From: Streptomyces asoensis
GTDB lineage: Bacteria; Actinomycetota; Actinomycetes; Streptomycetales; Streptomycetaceae
DNA length: 64,000 bases
Direction of reading: 5' to 3'
Assembly (NCBI RefSeq): GCF_016860545.1
Contig: NZ_BNEB01000002.1
Coordinates: forward strand, 2,127,583-2,191,582
Position 1 is the stretch's first letter; every line of letters begins with the position of its first letter. A program made the translations under genes and the position numbers. Of this stretch, positions 27,779-36,244 are shown piece by piece. A model generated the notes under the pieces. It did not search any database, was not told the origin of the DNA, and saw nothing but the letters and a program-made list of their open reading frames with translations.

Positions 27779-28533
27779 ACACGGCGCACACCACGGACCC
27801 GGGACAGGTCACCGGCCGGATCCACTCCTGGGACCTGTCCACCGGCGTCGACGGCCCCGGGACCCGGTTCGTCCTCTTCGTCAGCGGCTGCCCGCTGCGC
27901 TGCCTGTACTGCGCCAATCCCGACACCTGGCACATGCGCGACGGCCGGAGGGTGACGGTCGACGAGATGATGACCGTGATCGAGAAGCACCGGCCGTTCC
28001 TCACCACCGCCGGCGGCGGCGTGACAGTCACCGGCGGCGAGGCACTGCTCCAGCCGGCCTTCACCGGAGCCCTGCTGCGCCGCTGCAAGGAGGCCGGACT
28101 GCACACCGCCATCGACACCTCCGGCTTCCTGGGCGCCCGAGCCACGGACGAACTCCTCGCCGACACCGACCTGGTCCTGCTGGACATCAAATCCTTCGAC
28201 ATCGCCACCTACCGCAGACTCACCGGCGGTGACCTCGCCCCCACTCTCGCGTTCGCGACGCGACTCGACCGGCTCGGCGTCCCCATGTGGATCCGGTATG
28301 TCCTGGTGCCCGGCTGGACCGACGACTTGGTAGCGGTCGACGGCCTGGCCGAGTTCGTCTCCGGCCTGGAGGCGGTCGACCGCGTCGATGTCCTGCCGTT
28401 CCACAAACTCGGCGCTGCCAAGTACGAGGCGCTGGGCATCCCCTTCCCGCTGAAGGACGCTCCGGCCCCGGATCCCACTCTCACGGAGCGGGTCCGCGAA
28501 CGGTTCGGCGCACACGGAACGGCGGTCTACTGA
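27775..28533 (+). CDS. pflA: Pyruvate formate-lyase activating enzyme (radical SAM)
   Basis: 252 residues from GTG 27775, overlapping the pflB stop by four bases. PflA uses a 4Fe-4S cluster and S-adenosylmethionine to place the glycyl radical on PflB. The cluster-binding motif C-x3-C-x2-C is in [16 protein letters not shown]. The typical N-terminus [20 protein letters not shown], the [14 protein letters not shown] segment and the [12 protein letters not shown] ending are all present. Translational coupling gives stoichiometric expression with its target. A terminator follows. Confidence 0.95.
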   Translation: MNTAHTTDPGQVTGRIHSWDLSTGVDGPGTRFVLFVSGCPLRCLYCANPDTWHMRDGRRVTVDEMMTVIEKHRPFLTTAGGGVTVTGGEALLQPAFTGALLRRCKEAGLHTAIDTSGFLGARATDELLADTDLVLLDIKSFDIATYRRLTGGDLAPTLAFATRLDRLGVPMWIRYVLVPGWTDDLVAVDGLAEFVSGLEAVDRVDVLPFHKLGAAKYEALGIPFPLKDAPAPDPTLTERVRERFGAHGTAVY

Positions 28534-28546
28534 CCGCGCGTCCGCG

Positions 28547-28579
28547 TGCACCCGGGGGAGCGTCGCGACCCCGGGTGCA
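28547..28579 (+). terminator. Terminator after pflBA
   Basis: A perfect 11-bp inverted repeat, TGCACCCGGGG (28547-28557) and CCCCGGGTGCA (28569-28579), starts 13 bp after the pflA stop. Confidence 0.7.
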
Positions 28580-28638
28580 GGGCGAGCGGCGCCGCCCGGG
28601 CGCTGGTGACAGCCCCTTCGCGCCGACCGCTCCCTCGT

Positions 28639-28650
28639 CGAACGTGTTCG
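28639..28650. promoter_or_regulatory. TetR operator upstream of the tetR gene
   Basis: The near-palindrome CGAACGTGTTCG, 14 bp before the TetR start codon. It shares the CGAAC-N2-GTTCG core with two copies upstream of the monooxygenase at 29424 and 29439, pointing to autoregulation by this TetR protein. Confidence 0.65.
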
Positions 28651-28663
28651 TTACGATCGGTGT

Positions 28664-29356
28664 ATGAGTGCGAGAAGAGAGCCGGTCGGTCGGCGGGAGC
28701 GTCCGGTCAAGCCCGCCCTGTCCCGGCGCTGGATCGTGGACACGGCCGTGCGGATCATGCGTGCCGAGGGGTTGGAAAAGGTCACCATGCGCCGCCTGGC
28801 ACAGGAGCTGGACACCGGCCCGGCCTCCCTGTACGTCTACGTCGCCAACACCGCCGAGCTGCACGCGGCCGTACTGGACGCGCTGCTGGGGGAGGTCGAC
28901 CTGAGCGGCGATGAGAGCGGTGACTGGCGCGATCAGCTCCGCGCCGTCATGACGTCGTACACCCTGGTGCTGTTCGAGCACCCCCAGCTGGCGCGGTCCG
29001 CTCTCGTGGCCAGGCCGAGCGGCGAGAACTACCTGCGGCTGGTGGAACGGATCCTCGACCTGCTCGCGCGCAGCGGCGCCCCTCGCGCCCAGGTCGCCTG
29101 GGGGGTGGACAAGCTGCTCCAGGACGCCACCGCCACCGCCGCGGAACATTCGACGCACGAGCACGACCCCACCTCCGAGGACGACTGGAACGCCACTGTG
29201 CGCGCGCTGCACGCCGTGGAGGGGGCCACGCACCCGGCGATCGCCGCGCATATGCCGGATCTGATCGGCGGCGCAGCCCAGGACCGGATGCGCTGGAGTT
29301 TCGACGTCCTGGTCAACGGCATCACGAGCACTCCGGTGCCTCACCAGGCGGACTGA
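28664..29356 (+). CDS. TetR/AcrR-family repressor (TetR_C type)
   Basis: 230 residues. The N-terminal helix-turn-helix spans about 24-70 (VDTAVRIMRAEGLEKVTMRR, LAQELDTGPASLYVYVANTA). The rest is the helical ligand-binding domain of the TetR class C type (DWRDQLRAVMTSYTLVLFEH, and a final DRMRWSFDVLVNGI). Such repressors respond to small molecules and control a neighbouring efflux or modifying enzyme. A CGAACGTGTTCG site lies before its own gene, and two sister sites precede the downstream FAD monooxygenase, which makes that enzyme the likely target. A TGA and a short hairpin follow. Confidence 0.9.
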   Translation: MSARREPVGRRERPVKPALSRRWIVDTAVRIMRAEGLEKVTMRRLAQELDTGPASLYVYVANTAELHAAVLDALLGEVDLSGDESGDWRDQLRAVMTSYTLVLFEHPQLARSALVARPSGENYLRLVERILDLLARSGAPRAQVAWGVDKLLQDATATAAEHSTHEHDPTSEDDWNATVRALHAVEGATHPAIAAHMPDLIGGAAQDRMRWSFDVLVNGITSTPVPHQAD

Positions 29357-29365
29357 GTCCTTTCC

Positions 29366-29394
29366 GGGTCCGGTGTGCTGCCCGCGCCGGACCC
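29366..29394 (+). terminator. Hairpin after tetR
   Basis: An 8-bp inverted repeat, GGGTCCGG (29366-29373) and CCGGACCC (29387-29394), lies ten bases after the TetR stop codon. Confidence 0.5.
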
Positions 29395-29423
29395 TGGGAG
29401 GGGCGGTGCCGCGAGCCTGTGAA

Positions 29424-29450
29424 CGAACTTGTTCGCTACGAACATGTTCG
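29424..29450. promoter_or_regulatory. Tandem TetR operators before the monooxygenase
   Basis: Two copies of the dyad, CGAACTTGTTCG (29424-29435) and CGAACATGTTCG (29439-29450), are 15 bp apart and about 125 bp upstream of the monooxygenase ATG. They match the site in front of the adjacent tetR gene. Two close sites suggest cooperative binding over the promoter. Confidence 0.7.
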
Positions 29451-29575
29451 TTATCGTGGGCAGTGGCCCGAGAGGCGGCGGTAGCGCCGCCGCGCGGTGC
29501 GGTCGGCCGCCTGTCGGCGCCGTCGGCAGCCGCCTTCCGGCGCCTGCTCGCATCCCCTAGGTGAAGAGGTCCTCG

Positions 29576-30718
29576 ATGAGCGCTCCCCATCTCCCCGTCG
29601 CCATCATCGGCGGCGGCCTCGGTGGCCTGACCGCCGCCCGTGTCCTGCACGTCAACGGCATCGAGTCGGCGATCTTCGACCTGGAGCCCGGTCCGGAGGC
29701 CCGTACGCAGGGCGGCATGCTCGACATCCACGAGGACAACGGGCAGAAGGCCCTGCGTGCCGCCGGTCTGCACGACGACTTCCTCAAGATCGTCCACGAG
29801 GGTGGCCAGGCGATGCGCCTGCTCGGCCCCGACGGCACCGTCCACGTCTCCACCGAGGACGACGGCGACGGCGACCGCCCCGAGGTCGACCGTGGCGATC
29901 TGCGCGACCTGCTGCTGAACTCTCTGCCCGACGGAACGGTCCACTGGGGCCGAAAGGTCACCGGCGCCCGTCCGCTGGGCGAAGGACGCCACGAGGTGGC
30001 GTTCGCCGACGGCTCCGCCGTCACCACCGACCTCCTCATCGGCGCCGACGGCGCCTGGTCCCGCATCCGGCCGCTGCTCTCCGACGCCCGGCCCGCCTAC
30101 ACCGGCATCTCCTTCGTCGAGACCGACCTCTACGAGGCCGACACCCGCCACCCGCGCAGCGCCGCGATCATCGGCGGTGGCTTCTTCATCGCCCTGGGAG
30201 ACGAGCGCGGCTTCCTCGCCCACCGCGAGACCGACGGCAGCCTGCACGTCTACGCCGCCCTCAAGGCCGACGAGGGCTGGCTCGACACGGTGGACTTCAG
30301 CGCCGACGCCGCCGCCAAGGCTGCCGTCCTCGCCCGCTTCGAGGGCTGGGACGAGGGTCTGCGCGCTCTGGTCGCCGACGCGGAGACGATCACCCCGCGC
30401 CGCATCCACGCCCTGCCCGTCGGTCACCGCTGGGACCGCGTCCCCGGTGTCACCCTGCTCGGCGACGCGGCCCACGTGATGTCCCCGTTCGCCGGGGAGG
30501 GCGCCAACCTCGCCATGTACGACGGTGCCGAACTCGCCTTGGCCCTTGCCGCCCACCCGGGCGACACCGAGGCCGCGCTCACCGCGTACGAGGAGGCCCT
30601 CTTCCCTCGCAGCGAAGCCTCCGCCGCGGAGTCCGCCGCGAGCCTGGACAGCATGTTCGGTACGAACGGCCTGGAACGGATGATCGGCTTCTTCACCACC
30701 GGCCCCGCCGGCCCGTGA
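29576..30718 (+). CDS. FAD-dependent monooxygenase, TetX-like
   Basis: 380 residues from ATG 29576 with AAGAGGT upstream. A class A flavin monooxygenase: the FAD-binding start VAIIGGGLGGLTAARVLHVN is followed by GGMLDIHEDNGQKALRAAGL, the DG-x-x-S-like segment LLIGADGAWSRIRPLL, and LLGDAAHVMSPFAGEGANLA for ribityl binding. These blocks match the TetX group, including tetracycline-inactivating and related hydroxylases, but substrate cannot be deduced. Control by the divergent-style TetR operators upstream suggests induction by a small aromatic compound, possibly an antibiotic. It stands alone; the next gene (AlkB) converges on it. Confidence 0.88.
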   Translation: MSAPHLPVAIIGGGLGGLTAARVLHVNGIESAIFDLEPGPEARTQGGMLDIHEDNGQKALRAAGLHDDFLKIVHEGGQAMRLLGPDGTVHVSTEDDGDGDRPEVDRGDLRDLLLNSLPDGTVHWGRKVTGARPLGEGRHEVAFADGSAVTTDLLIGADGAWSRIRPLLSDARPAYTGISFVETDLYEADTRHPRSAAIIGGGFFIALGDERGFLAHRETDGSLHVYAALKADEGWLDTVDFSADAAAKAAVLARFEGWDEGLRALVADAETITPRRIHALPVGHRWDRVPGVTLLGDAAHVMSPFAGEGANLAMYDGAELALALAAHPGDTEAALTAYEEALFPRSEASAAESAASLDSMFGTNGLERMIGFFTTGPAGP

Positions 30719-30802
30719 GACCGCGTACCTGAGAGCCCAACCGGTCCGTCGACCGGTCGGCACGCGCCGACGCGACCAGTGCACCCGGACGGCCCGAGGG
30801 CC

Positions 30803-31960
30803 TCACGCTCGTGGCGCGGCCTTCGTGCCCGAAGCGTTCTCGGCAGGGCGCACATGCGCCTTCCGCAGGTCGCCGTAGTGCTGCTCGAGTCGCGGGTCCA
30901 TGATCCGCCGCCACAGCGGGGGACACCAGGCGACGACGATCATCGTGGCGTAGCCGGAGGGCAGTTGGGGCGACTCCTCGAAATGCCGGAGGGTCTGGTA
31001 GCGCCGCAACGGATTGGCGTGATGGTCGGAATGGCGCTGTAGCTGAAACAGGAAGAGGTTGCTGACCGTGTGGTTGCTGTTCCAGCTGTGCCGTGGCGAT
31101 ACGCGTTCGTAGCGGCCGTCGGCGAGGCGCTCGCGGAGCAGTCCGTAGTGTTCGAGGTAGTTCACGGTCTCGAGCAGACAGAATCCGAGCACGGCCTGGA
31201 GGAGCAGGTACGGCAGCACCGCCGGGCCGAACGTCGTCGTCAGCGCGGCGAAGAGAACGACGGTCAGGGACCAGGCCGTGAGGATCTGGTTGTGACGGCT
31301 CCACGTGCGCCGGCCCCGGCGCTGCAACCGACGGCTCTCCAGGTGCCAGGCCGAACGCAGGCTGCCCGCGACCGCACGAGGCAGAAACCGCCAGAAGCTT
31401 TCCCCCAGCCTTGAGCTGGCCGGGTCTTCCGGTGTGGCCACGCGGATGTGATGGCCGTGATTGTGCTCGACGTAGAAGTGGCCGTAGCCGCTCTGTGCCA
31501 GCGTGATCCGGCTCAGCTGCCGTTCCGATCGGTCGCGCTTGTGGCCCAGTTCGTGGGCGGTGTTGATGGCCACACCGGCCACCACGCCGGTCGTCGCCGC
31601 GAGCCCTGTCCCCTCGCCGACCGAGAGGGCGCCGCCGGCCCAGCGCGTGCAGGCCCAGATCAGCGCGCCGTATTGCAGCGGCAGGTAGAGGTAGGTGCAC
31701 CAACGGTAGTAACGGTCCGATTCCAAGCGCTTCATGACCGCCTCGGGAGGATTCTCACCATCCTCTCCGGTGACGTGGTCGAGTACCGGCAGGAGGACGA
31801 ACGCGAAGACGGGACCCCACCACCACCATGCACCCTGGCCGGTCACGGCCACGAGCGCACCCGCCTGGAGCGGCAGTGTCGGCACCGCGAGGGCGAGAAG
31901 CCACAGGTAGCGCTTCGGATCACGCCACTCCGGGGCATCAGGTGCGCGTCGAGCTTCCAC
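30803..31960 (-). CDS. alkB: Alkane 1-monooxygenase (AlkB)
   Basis: 385 residues from GTG 31960 with AGGAGG (31965-31970) just ahead. AlkB is a membrane di-iron enzyme that hydroxylates the terminal carbon of n-alkanes, using electrons from rubredoxin. It carries the histidine clusters NTAHELGHKRDRSER, HFYVEHNHGHHIRVATPEDP, ETVNYLEHYGLLRE with the NSNHTVSNLFLFQLQRHSDH block, and about six hydrophobic segments in the first 150 residues plus two after the second cluster. No rubredoxin gene or fused rubredoxin domain is visible, so electrons must come from elsewhere. A TetR-family gene is divergent, with a palindrome between them. Confidence 0.93.
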   Translation of the reverse strand: MEARRAPDAPEWRDPKRYLWLLALAVPTLPLQAGALVAVTGQGAWWWWGPVFAFVLLPVLDHVTGEDGENPPEAVMKRLESDRYYRWCTYLYLPLQYGALIWACTRWAGGALSVGEGTGLAATTGVVAGVAINTAHELGHKRDRSERQLSRITLAQSGYGHFYVEHNHGHHIRVATPEDPASSRLGESFWRFLPRAVAGSLRSAWHLESRRLQRRGRRTWSRHNQILTAWSLTVVLFAALTTTFGPAVLPYLLLQAVLGFCLLETVNYLEHYGLLRERLADGRYERVSPRHSWNSNHTVSNLFLFQLQRHSDHHANPLRRYQTLRHFEESPQLPSGYATMIVVAWCPPLWRRIMDPRLEQHYGDLRKAHVRPAENASGTKAAPRA

Positions 31961-32122
31961 GAAACCTCCTCGCAGGACGGTGCGCTTGCGCCGCCCCGCC
32001 CGGGACCGGACGGAAGCGCACCTGGGGGGAGGTCCGAGCGTGGCAGTGCCACGTCTCGCTGACAAAGGCGGCGCCGAGTAAACGTTCTGATGGCCCGTCA
32101 GGCAGGGGGGTCGACGGTCTTG

Positions 32123-32136
32123 CCGGTCTTGACCGG
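32123..32136. promoter_or_regulatory. Palindrome between alkB and tetR
   Basis: CCGGTC-TT-GACCGG is a perfect 6-2-6 dyad, 31 bp before the tetR start and in the shared divergent region with alkB. It is a plausible operator for the TetR protein. This is inference from position and symmetry only. Confidence 0.5.
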
Positions 32137-32166
32137 TCACTTCCATGCCGAGTACACACTGCGGGC

Positions 32167-32832
32167 ATGAACGTCGACGCATTGATCCAGGGTCCGGAGT
32201 CTCCGCGTGTCGCGTGGCGCAGCCAGGCGCGCGAGCGGATTCTCGACGAGGCCTGGGAGCTCGCAGGGCACCAGGGCTGGGACAAGGTCAGGGTCGCCGA
32301 CCTCGCGGAGCGTGCCGAGGTCTCCCGTCCCTCGATCTACAAGCTGTTCGGCGACCGGGCCGGCATCGGGCAGGCGCTGGTGAAACGCGAAACCGAACGC
32401 TTCCTCCTCGGCCTGGCAGCCGTTCTCGACGCTCACCGAGAAGACCTTGCCACCTCGCTGCGTGCAGGGGTGGCACATGCCCTCGACGAGGGCGTCCGCA
32501 ACCCTTTCATCGGCGCCGTACTCACTGCCACGCGGGGTGGCACCGACGCGCTCCTCCCCTTCCTGACGAGCAGGCCGGACCCGGTGTTCTCCTCGGCTCG
32601 TACCCTGGTCGCCGCCTGGCTGGGGGAGATGGCGCCGGACGCCGCACCTCGACGCCGGGACGCGGCCGCGGACGTCGTCGTCCGCCTCACGCTCAGTCAT
32701 ATGACGCTGCCGGCAACCGAACCCGGCGATGTCCCCGACCTGGTGACGCGCACCGCCTGCGCGGTACTCGGCCATGAGGAACCCGTACGGCCGGCCCCGT
32801 TACCCGCGACACCCGTGACGCGTCGAGGATGA
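32167..32832 (+). CDS. TetR-family regulator, divergent from alkB
   Basis: 221 residues. The helix-turn-helix lies at about 20-66 (ARERILDEAWELAGHQGWDK, VRVADLAERAEVSRPSIYKL then FGDRAGIGQALV). The remainder is a helical effector domain (AGVAHALDEGVRNPFIGAVL) of the kind found in AlkX/AlkW-linked regulators. Divergent orientation and a palindrome in the shared 206-bp interval point to control of alkB, probably derepressed by fatty acids or alkane products; the ligand is inference. The ATG at 32167 fits the family start. Confidence 0.88.
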   Translation: MNVDALIQGPESPRVAWRSQARERILDEAWELAGHQGWDKVRVADLAERAEVSRPSIYKLFGDRAGIGQALVKRETERFLLGLAAVLDAHREDLATSLRAGVAHALDEGVRNPFIGAVLTATRGGTDALLPFLTSRPDPVFSSARTLVAAWLGEMAPDAAPRRRDAAADVVVRLTLSHMTLPATEPGDVPDLVTRTACAVLGHEEPVRPAPLPATPVTRRG

Positions 32833-32946
32833 GCAGTCCATGGCACTGACCGAGCACGTGATCGCACTCGTCCGAGCTGCTGCCGTGGCGAAGCCGATCC
32901 AGCTCAGAGCACCTGGAGCGAGCCGCGTCCACGCCGTTACCGGTGC

Positions 32947-33798
32947 TCAGTGGCGGTACGCGACGGTCGCGGTCTCGAAGAACGACCGGATCAACGGGTT
33001 GGTGTCTCCCGCGTTGCACACCGCCACCACTTGGCTGGGCGCCATGTCGATCAGCGGTACCACGGTGAACTCGGCGGGCAGGTCGTGCCCGAGCGGAGCC
33101 AGGCCGACCGTGCCGCTCCACAGCACAGCCTGAAGGCATTCCTGGACGGCACGCACCACTGGCCCCTCACGCGGACTCCCACCGTTCCAGTACGACTGCC
33201 AGACGGGGTCGGTGCCCTGCGGGAACGTGAACCAGCGGCGGTCGCGCAGCTCGGCCAGCCGCAGCCCGTCGCGGCGGGCCAGTGGATCGTCGGCCCGCAG
33301 GACCACGCCGACCGGGTCGGACCGCAGCGCACGCACCGTCAGGGCCGTCTCGTCGAAGGGCGCCCGCGTGAGGGCGACATCGACCAGGCCGGCGCGCAGT
33401 CCGCACGTCGGGTCGGTCAGATCGGTGTCACGGATGCGGACGTCGACTCCGGGGTGGCTTCGGCGGTAGGCGGCGGCCAGCCTGGCCACCCCCGGGTCAC
33501 CGCCGTCACCCAGGATGCCGACGGTGATAGTCGCGACGCCGGCTGCTGCGCTCACACGCACCCGGACGCGGTCGGCGTGGTCGAGCAGGGCGCGCGCCTC
33601 GCCGAGCAGCACCGCGCCCACGGGAGTGAGTGTGACGCCGGTGGGCGAGCGAGCGAAGAGCAGAGCTCCGACCTCGGCTTCCAACTGCTTGACCGCCCGG
33701 CTCAGCGGCGGCTGGCTCATATGCAGCCGCGTGGCGGCCCGGCCGAAGTGGAGTTCCTCGGCGACCGCCACGAAGTAGCTCAGGGTCCGTAGCTCCAC
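32947..33798 (-). CDS. LysR-family transcriptional regulator
   Basis: 283 residues from GTG 33798, giving VELRTLSYFVAVAEELHFGR, the canonical LysR N-terminus. An upstream in-frame start at 33849 would place an operator-like dyad inside the gene and is less likely. The winged helix-turn-helix covers residues 1-60 (AATRLHMSQPPLSRAVKQLE). The rest is a periplasmic-binding-protein-like effector domain (VATITVGILGDGGDPGVARL, RDGLRLAELRDRRWFTFPQG). No ribosome-binding site is visible, so the mRNA may be leaderless. It is divergent from the DoxX-like gene and probably regulates it. Confidence 0.88.
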   Translation of the reverse strand: MELRTLSYFVAVAEELHFGRAATRLHMSQPPLSRAVKQLEAEVGALLFARSPTGVTLTPVGAVLLGEARALLDHADRVRVRVSAAAGVATITVGILGDGGDPGVARLAAAYRRSHPGVDVRIRDTDLTDPTCGLRAGLVDVALTRAPFDETALTVRALRSDPVGVVLRADDPLARRDGLRLAELRDRRWFTFPQGTDPVWQSYWNGGSPREGPVVRAVQECLQAVLWSGTVGLAPLGHDLPAEFTVVPLIDMAPSQVVAVCNAGDTNPLIRSFFETATVAYRH

Positions 33799-33805
33799 GC
33801 TGTAA

Positions 33806-33824
33806 CGATACTCACGAGGTATCG
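33806..33824. promoter_or_regulatory. LysR-type operator (T-N11-A dyad)
   Basis: CGATAC-N7-GTATCG is a perfect 6-bp inverted repeat with the ATAC/GTAT core of LysR boxes. It is seven bases from the LysR start codon and lies in the divergent interval shared with the DoxX-like gene. Confidence 0.65.
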
Positions 33825-34013
33825 ACTCCGCCGAACGGGTCTTGGACACCGGAGCGGTCCCGGCGGTCCACTCGTCAACATGACCGAAGAAGCGAAGACC
33901 GGCGAGCCGCAGGGCGACCCCGTCGTATCGGCGGTGGGTCCCCGCGACGGCGAGACGATCGTTCGGACACCATCGACAAGCCCACGCAAACCGGGGCGCC
34001 GTGAACGGGAATC

Positions 34014-34373
34014 ATGAGTACCGCCTACTGGATCGTCGCGGGAACGCTCGCGCTCTTCTACTCCTACGCAGGCACGCTGAAGGTGATCCGCAGCCGCGAA
34101 CAACTCCGACCGATGATGACGTGGGTCGACCGCGTGCCCTTGCCCGCCCTCCGAGCGCTGGGAGCGGTCGAGATACTCGGGGCGACCGGTCTGATGCTGC
34201 CACCGCTGACCGGGACCGCGCCCTGGACGGCGTCGGCCGCAGCCATCGGCTTCGTCGTGCTCCAGACCGGTGCGATCGCCGTTCACCTCACCGGCGAAGA
34301 CCGCCGGATCACCCTCAATGTCGGACTCGCCGCCACCGCGGCCGTGACCGCCTGGTTGGCCACCAGGCTGTGA
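34014..34373 (+). CDS. DoxX-like integral membrane protein
   Basis: 119 residues forming four hydrophobic helices (AYWIVAGTLALFYSYAGTLK, LPALRALGAVEILGATGLML, AAAIGFVVLQTGAIAVHLTG, LNVGLAATAAVTAWLATRL). The YAGTLK and GAVEILGATGL motifs are those of the DoxX/DoxX-like family, small membrane proteins linked to quinone-dependent oxidoreductases and redox stress. It is divergent from the LysR gene, with a LysR-type dyad in between, so induction by a LysR ligand (perhaps a quinone or electrophile) is likely but inferred. Confidence 0.85.
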   Translation: MSTAYWIVAGTLALFYSYAGTLKVIRSREQLRPMMTWVDRVPLPALRALGAVEILGATGLMLPPLTGTAPWTASAAAIGFVVLQTGAIAVHLTGEDRRITLNVGLAATAAVTAWLATRL

Positions 34374-34494
34374 TCGTGGCCCCGTCATCGAGGCACGGAG
34401 GCGACTGCTCGGCCGGCCGCCTCACGGCCGCGGTGGTCAGCCGTACGCGTGGCGGGATCCGAGACCGGGGGAGGGGTGGCCCGGCATGCCGGGA

Positions 34495-35937
34495 TCAGCC
34501 GCAGCGGCGACCGGAGTTGATGCACGAGACCGCCTGCCTCATGAGCCGGTCGCTCATCACGTTGATGAAGTCGTTGTGATCGGTGATGGCGTTGTGCTGC
34601 TGACCCTGGAAGCCGTCGACGGCGAAGTTCGGCGCCGCGGGTGTCTTGTAGACGAGGCGCATCGTCAGCCGGGGGACGGCCTTGAAGCCCTCGGCGCAGT
34701 TGCCGCGTGCGTCGGGGAAGGCGACGTGGCTGCGGTGGTCGGCGCTGTCGGTGTTGCTGCCGTCCCAGCAGCTCTGGAAGGCGAAGCTGCGCACCACTTT
34801 GCTGCCGCGGGGGCAGATCGGGTACTTGTCGGTGAGTTGGACCTTGTTCTCGAAGCCGGTGCAGCTCCAGTGGGCGTTGGCGTTCTTGGTTCCGTTGGTG
34901 AACGCCTTGGCGTCACCGGTGATGATCCGCAGGAAGCGGGGCATCGCCACGACCTTGCCGGTGGGGCTTCCCTGGTAGGTGATCGTGACGGTGGAGGGCA
35001 CGAGGATGGCGCCCCTGTTGCCCTCGGCGCCACCGCCGAGGGCGTTCCCGTCCGGCCCCCGACGGCTGGTGTCACGCAGGACGGGCCAGTAGTACGCGGA
35101 CTGGTCGCCGTTGGTGCAGGTGGTGCGCTGGGCGCTCAGTGACTCGTTGGTCGAGTTGAAGTCCACCTTCTTGTTGCCCACATAGTCGTGGACGTGATGG
35201 GCGCCGTTGCTCACGCCCGGAGCCACGATGTCGTTGTCCGAATTGTGCTGCCCTCGTTCGTTGGTTCCGCAGCGCGAGGTGAAAGCCCCGGTCGAGGCGC
35301 CGGCGGTCCTGCGGACCGCGCGAACGTTCGGGGCCACCTTCGTGATGTCCACGAAGTCGGCCGCGGTGGGCCCGTCGTTGCCCTGTTGTCCGGCACCGGA
35401 GCCGCTTCCTTGCTGACCGGAGCCGCCGCCCGCGCCCTGGGAGCCGCCTGGCCTGCGGCTCGCCTCCCCGGCGCCTGACGGCTGGGTGCCGGGTGCGGCG
35501 AGGCCGAGGTTGCAGACGGCGAGGCCGTCCAGCCCCGCGGGCTTGGCGGCCGACCGCCCGATGGCGATGCTGATTCGATCGATGGTCGCCTTCCTCTTGT
35601 CCGCCAAGGGGCCGAGGATCGCGTTCTGCACAAAGTCGGGGCCGCCTTGTCCCTCGGTGTCGACGAGTCGCCGGCCGGCCTCCGCGGTCTGACGGTCCAG
35701 CAGGTGCAGGTTCCGCTCCACCTCGGCCTCGGCCTGCCGGGGGACCGTCGGCAGTTTGCTCCTCACGTCCGGACAGCTGATCGTCCGGGCCGACCGGGTC
35801 GTGGGGGCGGCCGCGGTGACGTCCGACGCGTTGGCGGCGTAATTCACGGCCACCAGGCCACCACCCCCCGCCAGTAGGGCCGTGACCGCTACGAGGGCGT
35901 TGCGGCGGCTTCGGCCGCGCCTGTGATCTGCTCGCAT
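34495..35937 (-). CDS. Secreted DUF1996 protein
   Basis: 480 residues with GGGAG five bases before ATG. A Tat/Sec-like signal (RRGRSRRNALVAVTALLAGG then GGLVAVNYAANA) leads to a charged helical part (SKLPTVPRQAEAEVERNLHL), a Gly/Ser-rich linker (about 165-205) and the DUF1996 domain. That domain contains RCGTNERGQHNSDNDIVAPG, GAHHVHDYVGN, ENKVQLTDKYPICPRGSKVV, FQSCWDG and SHVAFPDARGNCAEGF. DUF1996 is found in secreted fungal and actinobacterial proteins, often joined to carbohydrate-binding modules; its activity is unknown. It is monocistronic, with about 300 bp of gene-free DNA upstream. Confidence 0.85.
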   Translation of the reverse strand: MRADHRRGRSRRNALVAVTALLAGGGGLVAVNYAANASDVTAAAPTTRSARTISCPDVRSKLPTVPRQAEAEVERNLHLLDRQTAEAGRRLVDTEGQGGPDFVQNAILGPLADKRKATIDRISIAIGRSAAKPAGLDGLAVCNLGLAAPGTQPSGAGEASRRPGGSQGAGGGSGQQGSGSGAGQQGNDGPTAADFVDITKVAPNVRAVRRTAGASTGAFTSRCGTNERGQHNSDNDIVAPGVSNGAHHVHDYVGNKKVDFNSTNESLSAQRTTCTNGDQSAYYWPVLRDTSRRGPDGNALGGGAEGNRGAILVPSTVTITYQGSPTGKVVAMPRFLRIITGDAKAFTNGTKNANAHWSCTGFENKVQLTDKYPICPRGSKVVRSFAFQSCWDGSNTDSADHRSHVAFPDARGNCAEGFKAVPRLTMRLVYKTPAAPNFAVDGFQGQQHNAITDHNDFINVMSDRLMRQAVSCINSGRRCG

Positions 35938-36244
35938 GAGAACTCCCGATTGCGCTGTGTGGATCCCTGACCCGGCGGCGACACGATCACTCGCCGCTGA
36001 GATGCTCGAGCCTCGCCCGAGGGAGCAGCACCCGGCAGCACTTCACGATGTGCGTCATGGACACGTAAGAACTGACGTCGAGAACGGACTCGGAGCCGTC
36101 GCAAGCAGCGGGAGCCCCGATTCAGCTCTCCGCGGGTCGGTCCCGGCTCCGGCGGAAGCGGGCACTGAAGGGGCCCGGTGGCCGAGGGATGCCCGTGCCC
36201 CGGTGCCCGGTCGGAGCCGCTCGTCGGTGGTGGAGAATGGTCCC
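35938..36244. other. Gene-free divergent interval
   Basis: 307 bp between the divergent DUF1996 gene and the next gene. It must contain both promoters. No repeat, palindrome or small reading frame stands out. Confidence 0.4.
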
